In this document: in pieces, positions 16,543 to 23,830 of the stretch | Numbering within the stretch: position 1 is the stretch's first letter | How the letters are laid out: each line of letters starts with the position of its first letter | Assembly (NCBI GenBank): GCA_021806765.1 | Contig: JAJZQR010000001.1 | Span: forward strand, 15,728-79,727 | DNA length: 64,000 nucleotides | Direction of reading: 5' to 3' | Source of the DNA: Chloroflexota bacterium | GTDB taxonomy: Bacteria; Chloroflexota; UBA6077 | Translations under genes and position numbers: made by a program | The notes under the pieces: model-generated | Seen by the model: only the letters and a program-made list of their open reading frames with translations | What the model was told of the DNA's origin: nothing | Database searches by the model: none

Positions 16543-16824
16543 CTACACGCCGCCACCGAGGGCAGACTGGATCATGCCGGCGACAACCCGCGCCGAGAGG
16601 ACGATGGCCAGTCCGGCGATGGCGTTGACCATGGCCGACTTGCCCTTCTCCATCTGATGGGGGCTACCGGCAGCGCTCATGTACAGGAAGGCCCCCCACA
16701 TGATGAAGAACGCCGCCACCGTGACAGCCACGCCGAGGCCGATGTTGAGCAGGTTGGTGAACAAGCTGTTGATGGCTTCCACTTCAGTAATCTCCCGATG
16801 GGTGTCCTGTTCTGTCAAAGTCAT
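16543..16824 (-). CDS. T4SS pilin-like protein (VirB2/TrbC type)
   Basis: A 93-residue protein with two hydrophobic helices, LLNIGLGVAVTVAAFFIMWGAFLYM and AMVNAIAGLAIVLSARVVAGMI, separated by the loop SAAGSPHQMEKGKS. This order (membrane helix, small-residue Gly/Ser loop with Lys, helix) matches the T4SS_pilin family found beside PrgI and VirB4. No cleavable signal is evident. The start is uncertain: ATG 16824 gives a family-sized protein but has a poor ribosome site, while the open frame extends to 16977 with Pro/Ala-rich non-homologous sequence. Confidence 0.7.
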   Translation of the reverse strand: MTLTEQDTHREITEVEAINSLFTNLLNIGLGVAVTVAAFFIMWGAFLYMSAAGSPHQMEKGKSAMVNAIAGLAIVLSARVVAGMIQSALGGGV

Positions 16825-16900
16825 CTGGTCTGCAACTGTTCCCCGGGATCGACTCATGGCTGGAGGCAGGGCGGCCCCCGCGGGTAGAGCGTCTGCACAG

Positions 16901-17479
16901 CTACCTCCCCACTCGGCCCGCGCCGGCATAGTGGGCGCCCCAGAAGCCGGTGAAGACCGGCACCTCGCGGACGACATCTCCCTCGCTCGGGGCGTTCACC
17001 ATCTGGCCGGTACCCGAATAGATGCCGACGTGGGTGATGAACTCGGCGGAGGACGGGTTGGTGCGAGCGAAGAAAACGAGGTCGCCCGGCTGCAACTGAT
17101 TCGGGACGAGGCGAACGGTCGCAGTGAACTGCTGCTGCGCCGTCCGAGGCAGGACAATGCCGATCTGGCCGTAGACCCATTGGACCAATCCCGAGCAGTC
17201 GAAGCTCGTAGTGGGGCCGGCTCCGCCCCAGACGTAGGGCTTCCCGATCTGGCGACGGGCGATCTCCACCGCCATAGGGCCCGCGTCCATCAAGGGGGAC
17301 TGACCCGCCTGGAGCGTCGGCAACTCGGATGATGCTCCCGCAGGCGCCACGATGAGCGCCGCCAGGCTGGCGATCGCGAAGGCCAGGGCCAGGACGACGG
17401 CCAGGGCCAGCCCGGCGGCGACCCTCAGGGCGTCGCGGCCAAGACCCGAGAGGACCACGGACAGCAGCGCTCCCTGCAT
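16901..17479 (-). CDS. NlpC/P60 cell-wall peptidase of the transfer system
   Basis: A 192-residue protein with an N-terminal hydrophobic segment (residues about 15-45) and one NlpC/P60 domain. Catalytic Cys is in TTSFDCSGLVQWVYG (about 93), His in FITHVGIYSG (about 148). It is expected outside the membrane, cutting peptidoglycan stem peptides to let the mating channel pass, the role of VirB1-like enzymes. The start ATG shares one base with the stop of the TrbL gene, so the pair is coupled. Confidence 0.8.
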   Translation of the reverse strand: MQGALLSVVLSGLGRDALRVAAGLALAVVLALAFAIASLAALIVAPAGASSELPTLQAGQSPLMDAGPMAVEIARRQIGKPYVWGGAGPTTSFDCSGLVQWVYGQIGIVLPRTAQQQFTATVRLVPNQLQPGDLVFFARTNPSSAEFITHVGIYSGTGQMVNAPSEGDVVREVPVFTGFWGAHYAGAGRVGR

Positions 17480-18549
17480 CACGCATCCCCTCCCGTGCGG
17501 CCCGATGCGGCCCGGCTCTCCAGGGCACCCGCCGCCTGCCGATAGGCGAAGTAGCGGGCGAAGCCGAGCCCGTCGCCCAGGTGGTTCCGCATGAGGCCGG
17601 GGATTTTCATGGTTACGGCCAGCACGGCGATCCCCAGGAAGACGGCGAGAAGCGAGGCGTCGGCAGCCACGGGGGTGAGGTCGGTCAGAAGAGCGCTGCC
17701 CAGCTTGAGAGCCAGCACCTGGACGAACTGGGTGAAGACGGCGCTGAAGAATGTGCTGGACCACAGTCGAGCCCAGCCCTGGGTCTCCGGCAGGACCCAG
17801 CAGAGCAGCGCCAGCGGTGAGACCACCAGGAGAACGTCGATCAGCGCGAGGCGCATCAGCATCTGGAGCAGCAGCAAGAGACTGGTCACCATGTAGATGA
17901 GGGTGGCAATCACCTCCGCCAGCAGTTGTGTGGCCGAGTCGGCCCGATCCCAGGCCGGCAGACTCGCCTGGCCGAGGGCGCCAGAGAGGGCGTTGTTTGC
18001 GTCGATGGCGAACCGGGCCCACCAGAGGCTGGTGTTGGCCAGAAGCGCGCTGAGAGCGATCCTCGGGAAAAGCTCCATCGCCTCGTGGTAGGGAGATCCC
18101 AGGTGAGGACGAAGGATCAGGTTGAAGCCGCCCCACAGGACTACGAGCGCCAGCGCGGCGTTAGCGATGATCCTTACCAGGTTCCAGAGGGCCAGCACGG
18201 TTGAGCTGGCGTAGGAACCCGCCGGCGGCGTCTGGCTGATGAAATTGACGGAGCTGGCCATCACGCCGCCAACCAGGGAGCGCAGGGCGCTGGAGATACC
18301 CTGCAGGAGGTTGACGAGGACCTGGTTGAAGACCTCCGATGCCCACTGCCTGGGGTCGGGCAGGAAGTCCAGAGGGCCACTCGAGTCACCTTGACCCTGG
18401 CTGTCGCCGGTCTGTGAAGGTGCCGGCGTAGCGATTTGTGCGGGTTCGAGGGGTAGTTCCTGGGCACGAGCAGGCAGGGCTGCGGCACCACGGCATGCCA
18501 GGGCGAAGGCCAGGGCCGCGAAGGTGAGGGTGAGAAGGCGGCCGCTCAT
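17479..18549 (-). CDS. VirB6/TrbL-like channel membrane protein
   Basis: A 356-residue protein with a signal peptide (LLTLTFAALAFALACRGAAALPARA), a polar Gln/Ser linker and six or so membrane helices, including ALWNLVRIIANAALALVVLW and MVTSLLLLLQMLMRLALIDVL followed by PLALLCWVLPET, a pattern typical of TrbL/VirB6 proteins. It would form the inner-membrane channel of the conjugation apparatus. It overlaps the upstream gene by 4 bp and the downstream NlpC/P60 gene by one base. Confidence 0.75.
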   Translation of the reverse strand: MSGRLLTLTFAALAFALACRGAAALPARAQELPLEPAQIATPAPSQTGDSQGQGDSSGPLDFLPDPRQWASEVFNQVLVNLLQGISSALRSLVGGVMASSVNFISQTPPAGSYASSTVLALWNLVRIIANAALALVVLWGGFNLILRPHLGSPYHEAMELFPRIALSALLANTSLWWARFAIDANNALSGALGQASLPAWDRADSATQLLAEVIATLIYMVTSLLLLLQMLMRLALIDVLLVVSPLALLCWVLPETQGWARLWSSTFFSAVFTQFVQVLALKLGSALLTDLTPVAADASLLAVFLGIAVLAVTMKIPGLMRNHLGDGLGFARYFAYRQAAGALESRAASGRTGGDA

Positions 18550-19490
18550 CGCTCAGCCCCCGGCCGGAGCCGCACCAGCCAGTATTCGGGCTGGCTTGTT
18601 CCCAGGCTCCAGACGTAGCTGCCCGCAACGATGTCGCTGGGCAGGCAGGCCAACCCCCGGGCGTCGCCCGAGGCGGGATCGAGGATACGCAGTCTCGCGC
18701 TCTGTCCTCCGCCTGGAAGCTGCTGGCGGCTAGCGAGCAGAAGGTGCCCCCCATCCGATGACCAGTTCAGGTCGAGGAGCCGCTCGTCGCGGCCGTTGGC
18801 AGGGAGCGCATAGAGCCGCTGGCTGCGCTCCCCGTCGCGGTGCGAGATCCACACCTCGCTCGACCGCCCGTCGATGCCCGCCGGACCCCGTGCACTCGTG
18901 AGATAAGCGGCACGCTCACCGTCGGGAGCGACGGCAAGTCTCTCGTGCACGTCCGGTGGCCCGAAGCGGCGCACCCTGCCTGGACCCTCCACCAACCACA
19001 ACTGGTGCTCGTCGCCGGGCGGCAGCGGTGTCGTGAGCGCGACGCGGCCATCGCGGGGGAAGACAGTGTCTGTGATGTTTGCCCCGGGGTAGGAGGGCCG
19101 CAACCACGCCGTCGGCGGACAGCCAAGCCGCAGGTCGGCGTCGACCTTCACGCTCTCGCCCGCTCGAGCGGTGATTACGTAGGTAGCTTCAGCGTAGACA
19201 TCACTTCGAGCGGCGATACGATGTTTGGCAGGGGTAAAGGTTGTGCTGGGCGGTGTGTGCCCGCGTACCTGACCATCCACCTCGACGATCACTACTACCG
19301 ACACGCTCTTGACCTTACGGGACGCGCTCTCAGCCTTCGTATTGCGCGGCGCCTCCCGGGAAATGGCGATCCCAGTGCCGCTGAAGGCGGTAATCCCGAC
19401 TGCGATAGTCCACGCCCTTTTGCTGCAGCCGGCGGATCGAAGCTTCGCCAGGTCCGAGTGTTCGATGCCAACGGTGAAGGGAAGCTGCAC
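18546..19490 (-). CDS. First gene of the transfer operon: WD40/TolB-like protein
   Basis: The 314-residue product has an N-terminal segment with one weak membrane helix (AWTIAVGITAFSGTGIAI), a beta-rich domain, and a C-terminal half that reads as TolB/WD40-type blades (RLAVAPDGERAAYLTSA, LNWSSDGGHLLLASR). The start is placed at GTG 19490 because GGAGG sits six bases upstream; an ATG at 19514 in the same frame has no ribosome site. It overlaps the TrbL gene by 4 bp and is the first gene of the operon. The fold suggests a surface or periplasmic component; the role in transfer is unknown. Confidence 0.55.
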   Translation of the reverse strand: MQLPFTVGIEHSDLAKLRSAGCSKRAWTIAVGITAFSGTGIAISREAPRNTKAESASRKVKSVSVVVIVEVDGQVRGHTPPSTTFTPAKHRIAARSDVYAEATYVITARAGESVKVDADLRLGCPPTAWLRPSYPGANITDTVFPRDGRVALTTPLPPGDEHQLWLVEGPGRVRRFGPPDVHERLAVAPDGERAAYLTSARGPAGIDGRSSEVWISHRDGERSQRLYALPANGRDERLLDLNWSSDGGHLLLASRQQLPGGGQSARLRILDPASGDARGLACLPSDIVAGSYVWSLGTSQPEYWLVRLRPGAER

Positions 19491-20792
19491 TGCCGACCTC
19501 CGAAAGCGGAGCATTGATCGTGGGCTCAGCCTGGACGTCACCAGTTGCTTGGTAGCTACTGCACAATTACGCGCAAGCCACTTCCCGATTACCTCATGGG
19601 AATCCGATCTTGCCCTCCGGGACGCCGGAAGCCAGGCCTAAAGGAGGTTACTTCCGCGCTACTTCACGACGGGAAGCGGCAAACCCGGCACCCCCATACG
19701 ACATTTCCGGCGCGGCAGCAGGTGACGACGGTGATGAAGACTCCCTGCGGAGCGAGATGATGCAGATGGAGGGACTGAACTCGGCCATGAAGTTCCGCAC
19801 CTTCACGCAGACCTAGGAGAACCGGCGGATGAAAATTGCTCCGTCGGCCTACCACAGTGGGAGTATCCGGTCCCCATCCGCTTGGTGGAGCGGCTGAGAA
19901 CGAAACCGTAAGAGGCGAAGCGATCTCAGTCTATGGAGAAGCTCGCGGACCGACAAAGGGGTGACTGCTCCCGCTTCATCTACACCGAAGATTTCGACGG
20001 GCATTTTGCAAGCGGAGCACAGCCGGCTTTCCATGCATGAGACTGAACGGGTACCAGAAGACACGACTTGAGGCGGCCCGGTCTCCCTGAGATCACGCTG
20101 GACAACATTGATGCTCCCTTGGACCGGACTCGCGAGGGGACCCTTGGGTGGTGCGAGTTCGGGTCCCTCTAGAGCGAACGGCCAAGCAGTCCGGGCAGTC
20201 GACAGGGACAGAACACTGCTGGACAATCTAGCGCAGACACCACCCGAGGAAAGGGGAGCGCGATGGTGTAAAGGCCGTCTTTGGCTCTTGTCCATCAGAT
20301 GGAAAGCGTTGGAGCAGAGATATACCGAGAAGTCTCGCCGGCACGGGATGGCAGACCCGGAGTTGCCGTCCGAGCTGAGCCCGACCATGGGACTGCTGAT
20401 TGGCCAGCTTCTGGCGATAGAGAGGCCAACCCTCCCGCGGCTAGTGGCGAAGTGTATCCTCCTGATCGCCCTTCTGCTTCCTCAACCTGGGCGGGACGAT
20501 GTGGACTCGCTGAGCTGATGCTCATGTCGAGTGGGAGTGCACAAGCCTCTTGCTGAAAAGATGCGGCCGATGCCCGAGCACCTTGCTCAAGCTGACAAGC
20601 TCCGTCACAGGTGCCAAAGGGAACGCTGGTTCTTTCCGACGGTGGAAATACGCTGCGAAGCTATCCCGGATGGGGCCAGGAACGATGGGGGTTTTTGGAC
20701 TCTAGAGAGACGAAACACCAGGGCCCGACTGGTCTTCGATGTGCCCTCTGGCGGCCTCTCGCGCTGCGAGGCTCGCTGACCGCTTCCCTTCG
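19491..20792. other. 1.3 kb without a convincing gene
   Basis: Only short open frames with poor starts are present on both strands. The best are a minus-strand frame ending at 19849 (CSACKMPVEIFGVDEAGA near its end) and a plus-strand frame 20108-20518; neither has a ribosome site or recognisable motif. The stretch probably contains the right boundary of the conjugative element and decayed genes. I searched it for a repeat of the tRNA-Gly 3' end and found none. Confidence 0.4.
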
Positions 20793-21374
20793 TCAACCTC
20801 TCCAGCCGACGAGCGGGGAGCGAAGCGCTCTCTCTATATGGGGATACGCCAGCCAGACCGTGGCCATGCCAAAGAGTGCGCCGGTGGTCGTACGCAGCTC
20901 CCAGTTGCTGTGCCGCCACCCAAAGAGCTGCGTGAGGCCGTCGATGGCTATAGGCAGGATCAGCAGGAAGTACGTGCGCCATCTCAGGGGCCGTACCCGG
21001 TCCCTGACGGGAGCAAAGATCAGGCCTGCTGCCAAAGTGGCCGCGTAAATGGCCACCATCCGCTGATCCATGGCCAACTGGTAACCCATCAGAAAATAGG
21101 AGTGGTCGGGGTTCTGCTGACAGATCACGTGGTACGCGGCGAAGAGAGCACCTGCCACCGGCTGCAATCCGGCTGCCATCATCAGGGGAACCAGCACGGC
21201 TCCGGCCAGGATCGCCCCGTTGAGCACATTGGCTACCAAGAGCCATCGACCAGGTAAGGCCACCATGGTGGTCGAGAGGACGGACAGGAAGCAGCGGTCG
21301 AACGCCTGGCGCATCGGGGAGATCCCGTCCAGATCACGGGATATCCGCTTCTCCAGGTCCTGCTGTTGTTCCAT
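20793..21374 (-). CDS. DUF2085 family membrane protein
   Basis: A 193-residue protein with about four membrane helices. The family signature is recognisable in CQQNPDHSYFLMGYQLAMDQRMVAIYAATLAAGL and IDGLTQLFGWRHSNWELRTTTGALFG. In most family members the first segment carries a Cys pair just after GYQ (CARC or similar); here it reads AMDQRM, so that pair is missing. Function of the family is unknown. The gene is in the same orientation as the NlpC remnant and the DUF1573 gene upstream. Confidence 0.7.
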   Translation of the reverse strand: MEQQQDLEKRISRDLDGISPMRQAFDRCFLSVLSTTMVALPGRWLLVANVLNGAILAGAVLVPLMMAAGLQPVAGALFAAYHVICQQNPDHSYFLMGYQLAMDQRMVAIYAATLAAGLIFAPVRDRVRPLRWRTYFLLILPIAIDGLTQLFGWRHSNWELRTTTGALFGMATVWLAYPHIERALRSPLVGWRG

Positions 21375-21481
21375 CTTGCTCTCCTTCGCACCAGTTGGTG
21401 GGCACTGTGAAGTGCGTGTGCCCCTCAGGCGATTCCCCTATGCCGCTGCTTGCCCTCTCGGCGTTTCGTGTGGCGGCTCCT

Positions 21482-21826
21482 TCACCATGGCCTTGAGCCA
21501 CCAATAAATCGCGCCGACCAGTAGGGGTCGGAGAGGGAGCGGATCTGCACCCCCACTGCCTCCGTCTCGGCGTTGATGAACCTTCCACCTCCCAGGTATA
21601 TCCCACTGTGCGAGAGCCCGGGCTTGTAGGTGTTCTGGAAGAAGACCAGGTCCCCAGTCAGCACCTTGTCCCGAGTGATCCTCGGCCCTGCGTTCAGTTG
21701 GCCCGCCAGGTCGTGCATAGGGATGTTGATGCCGGCCTCCTTGTACACGTACCAGGTGAAGCCGCTGCAGTCGAGTTGGCTGGACAGGTGCCGCAAGATG
21801 AGGGGTGGCCGACCGCCGAAATCGAG
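21482..21826 (-). pseudogene. NlpC/P60 peptidase remnant, N-terminus missing
   Basis: Catalytic Cys (QLDCSGFTWYVY) and His (LSHSGIYLGGGRF) of an NlpC/P60 domain are intact, but the frame has no start codon before them except a TTG without ribosome site. The sequence begins abruptly with LDFGGRPP, the end of the usual YxxGG motif, immediately after the TAA of the upstream DUF1573 gene and in the same frame. Signal peptide and any substrate-binding domain are gone, so I call it a 5'-truncated gene left by a deletion. Confidence 0.55.
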
Positions 21827-22348
21827 TTAACGCACGACCTCGGCAGTAAGATCTAGCTGAATTCTCTGGCCGCTTTCAGTCTGAAGCAAGACGCTTCGTT
21901 GCATGGGGCCAAGACCGGCATCGCCATGGGCAGCGGGATCGATAGTCACTTCAACATAGGCAGGTTCACCTGACCGCAACCGCGTGCTGGTGTTGGTCAG
22001 TGAGGAGTCCTTCATGGGCATCGAATACCACTCAGAGGCCGTTGCCCCCTGCACGAGGCGGGCGAGGGTGCACATTCAATTGGTCACCAGGGTCGTGACC
22101 AGAGGGTTGCCCTGCACTGCCAGGGCGAACCTTGTTCTGATGAGCCCCCCAGTCATGCTGACTCGACCCAAGTCAAAGCTGGTCTGCTCAGCAGTCAGTG
22201 TACTGCCCGACGGGCCCAAGACGCCTTGCTGCCGGAGTCCGAAGGCTGCACCCAGGATGACCAGAACGGCAATGGCGGCACCCACCCAGATCTTCCCTCT
22301 AGAGAGGCCCGAGACGCGCTTACGCCGAACAGCACGTTTCTGTGTCAC
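21827..22348 (-). CDS. DUF1573 membrane-anchored protein with in-frame TGA (putative selenocysteine 91)
   Basis: From GTG 22348 (AAGGGG upstream) the product is 173 residues if TGA at 22078-22076 is read as an amino acid. Residues 22-44 are a membrane anchor; then SFDLGRVSMTGG and, across the TGA, VTN-U-MCTLARLV, followed by VEVTIDPAAHGDAGLGPMQRSV and the C-terminal strand. This is a continuous DUF1573/HYDIN-like Ig domain in which family members have a CMC (CxC) motif at the TGA position. Reading it as a stop would leave half a domain on each side. A SECIS-like hairpin follows. I infer an extracytoplasmic redox or metal-binding role. Confidence 0.75.
22044..22078 (-). promoter_or_regulatory. 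SECIS-like hairpin of the first DUF1573 gene
   Basis: Twelve bases after the TGA a hairpin begins: GCCC, bulged G, CCU, loop CGUGC, AGGGGGC (22063-22044), seven pairs. The apical G lies 22 nt after the TGA. Bacterial SECIS elements have a short stem, a bulge and a G-containing apical loop at about this distance. Confidence 0.6.
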
Positions 22349-22519
22349 CGCAACCCCTTTCCATGGCCGGGTCAAACCGGCCTCATCCTATCAAGTTCTC
22401 AAGTCACGGGCATTTTAAGCCCAACGTCTTGGCACATGCAGAAAAAGGGCACAACCATGAGCACGAACCTCAAAGTTGGCTGCACACCGCCTGTGGAGCC
22501 GAAAGAAGGCAAAGTGAAG

Positions 22520-22559
22520 GCTTCGCGGACGCCACGCGCGAGTCTCGCGTCCGCGAAGC
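22520..22559 (-). terminator. Terminator of the Met/His-rich protein gene
   Basis: A perfect 13-bp inverted repeat (GCTTCGCGGACGC and its complement) with a 14-base loop, 18 bases past the stop at 22577; on the minus strand CTTCACTTTGCC follows. Confidence 0.7.
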
Positions 22560-22576
22560 CAATGAAATGGATGGGA

Positions 22577-23194
22577 CTACAAGGGCTGCCCCATCATGGA
22601 TCCGCCGGGACTCATCATCCCGCCGCTCGTGGTTCCGGTACCGGTGCCGTCCCCACCACAGGAGCCGTCTGAGGCAATGCCAGCGCCGGGTTCGGAGCCT
22701 GCACCGTGCATGCTGCTGTGCATCGAGTCCATGCTGGACCCAGCACCCGTCCCGCCATGCATCGAGCCGGTCATACTGCCCATCGACGCTATGTGCTCCG
22801 GGGTCATGTGCTTCTTAGCGCCGTCCAGTATGGCCTCTTCACGCTCGCTCGTCAGCTTTCCCTGGGCTACCTGCTGGTCGAGCGCGACCTTCATCGCGGC
22901 CAGCATCTGCTCGGCGAGCTTGTCGCTGCTGATTCCCTTCTCGGCAGCGATCTTCTCCAGGCTCTTCCCCCCTGCCAGTTCGTTGTCCAACTGGTCCGTG
23001 GTGAGCCCAAGGCTCTTCGCCAGGCTTGGCCACATCGTGGAATGCATATCCCCCATGTCCCCGCCGCCGCAACCCTGATTGGCGGCTTCGTCCTGGTTCT
23101 GGACCGACAGCGATCGGGCGTACGCCGTTCCAGCCAGCAGCAGCCCCGCCGCCGCCACGACCGTGATGACCAAGGCCAGTTTCCGTCTTCGCAA
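22577..23194 (-). CDS. Secreted Met/Gly-rich protein
   Basis: A 205-residue protein with a signal peptide (KLALVITVVAAAGLLLAGTAYA), a helical middle (ITSSDK-type repeats: SLGLTTDQLDNELAGGKSLEKIAAEKGI, like the DUF2680 fold) and a C-terminal third rich in Met, His, Ser and Gly (MHSSMHGAG, GGMMSPGGSMMG). Met/His clusters of this kind bind Cu(I) or Ag(I) in periplasmic metal proteins; metal binding here is an inference. Start TTG 23194 is chosen for the AGGAGG nine bases upstream. Four 11-bp repeats lie 56 bases upstream of the start. Confidence 0.7.
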   Translation of the reverse strand: MRRRKLALVITVVAAAGLLLAGTAYARSLSVQNQDEAANQGCGGGDMGDMHSTMWPSLAKSLGLTTDQLDNELAGGKSLEKIAAEKGISSDKLAEQMLAAMKVALDQQVAQGKLTSEREEAILDGAKKHMTPEHIASMGSMTGSMHGGTGAGSSMDSMHSSMHGAGSEPGAGIASDGSCGGDGTGTGTTSGGMMSPGGSMMGQPL

Positions 23195-23249
23195 GTCTTC
23201 TCACCTCCTTTCCTGCGCCCTGCGCGGTAGCCAGCTTACGCCAGCCTCA

Positions 23250-23286
23250 TTAACCGCAGGTTAGCAACCCCTTAGAGCAGGTTTAG
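23250..23286. promoter_or_regulatory. Array of four 11-bp direct repeats (OmpR-type site)
   Basis: TTAA at 23250 and TTAG at 23261, 23272 and 23283, exactly 11 bp apart, upstream of the Met-rich protein gene. One helical turn between identical half-sites is the hallmark of tandem OmpR/PhoB-family binding. Confidence 0.6.
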
Positions 23287-23293
23287 GGTCCAC

Positions 23294-23383
23294 TCAGCCC
23301 TGCCCATGCATTGCCCACCACATGACCACGAAAGACAGTGCCATCGTGATCCAGTGCGCCTTCGAGCGAAATCTGCCGATCAC
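23294..23383 (-). CDS. Possible 29-residue membrane microprotein
   Basis: GTG 23383 follows GGAGG by eight bases; the frame encodes a basic N-terminus (MIGRFRSKAHW) and one hydrophobic helix (ITMALSFVVMWWAMHG), then stops at 23294. Size, ribosome site and topology fit a small membrane protein, but no family is recognised. Confidence 0.35.
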   Translation of the reverse strand: MIGRFRSKAHWITMALSFVVMWWAMHGQG

Positions 23384-23769
23384 GAACGAACCCTCCTGCC
23401 GACTAACTGGGTCTCCTGAAGGATGAGCATCATCGGCCTCTCCTTAACACTCAGCTTCTGCCTGGGCCTCCTGGAACCCTCCAAGAGACAACACCTCCCG
23501 ATGGACGAAGGTAACCCCGAACTTCAGGCTGGAGTAGAGGGCCAGCTACACCAGGAAAACAGCCCCTTACGCCTTGAGTCGGGTTCGCAGTCTCCAACCG
23601 AACTATTGCCGGATCAAGATCGATGACGATCGGATCCACGAGAACCCCCTTGTCGGTTGTGGCTCTTGAACATAAGTTGGCTATCTGCGCTAGGGACTAA
23701 TTATGCCGAACCGGCCTTGGCCGATCCTGAGTTGCGGCTGAAAGCCAGCTGAGAGTCACCCACCCGATT
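23384..23769. other. Intergenic stretch, no gene seen
   Basis: Short frames on both strands (plus 23423-23626, minus 23451-23639) lack ribosome sites and motifs. The right end leads into the repeat array in front of the gene at 23831. Confidence 0.4.
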
Positions 23770-23807
23770 CTCATGGCCTTCTCAGATCTGCTTCAGATGG
23801 GTCTAAG
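23770..23807. promoter_or_regulatory. Array of four 11-bp repeats upstream of the spermidine-synthase-like gene
   Basis: CTCAT 23770, CTCAG 23781, TTCAG 23792, CTAAG 23803: complement-strand versions of the same half-site in perfect 11-bp register, ending 24 bases before the start codon at 23831. Confidence 0.6.
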
Positions 23808-23830
23808 CTTAGTCGGGTATCGTCGCCGGC

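Noticed and set aside
19849..20388. Long minus-strand open frame as a gene
   Set aside because: No start with ribosome site, no recognisable motif; probably decayed DNA.
23575..23600. Partial match to the tRNA-Gly 3' end (GGGTTCG) as the right attachment site
   Set aside because: Only seven bases agree and the flanks differ.
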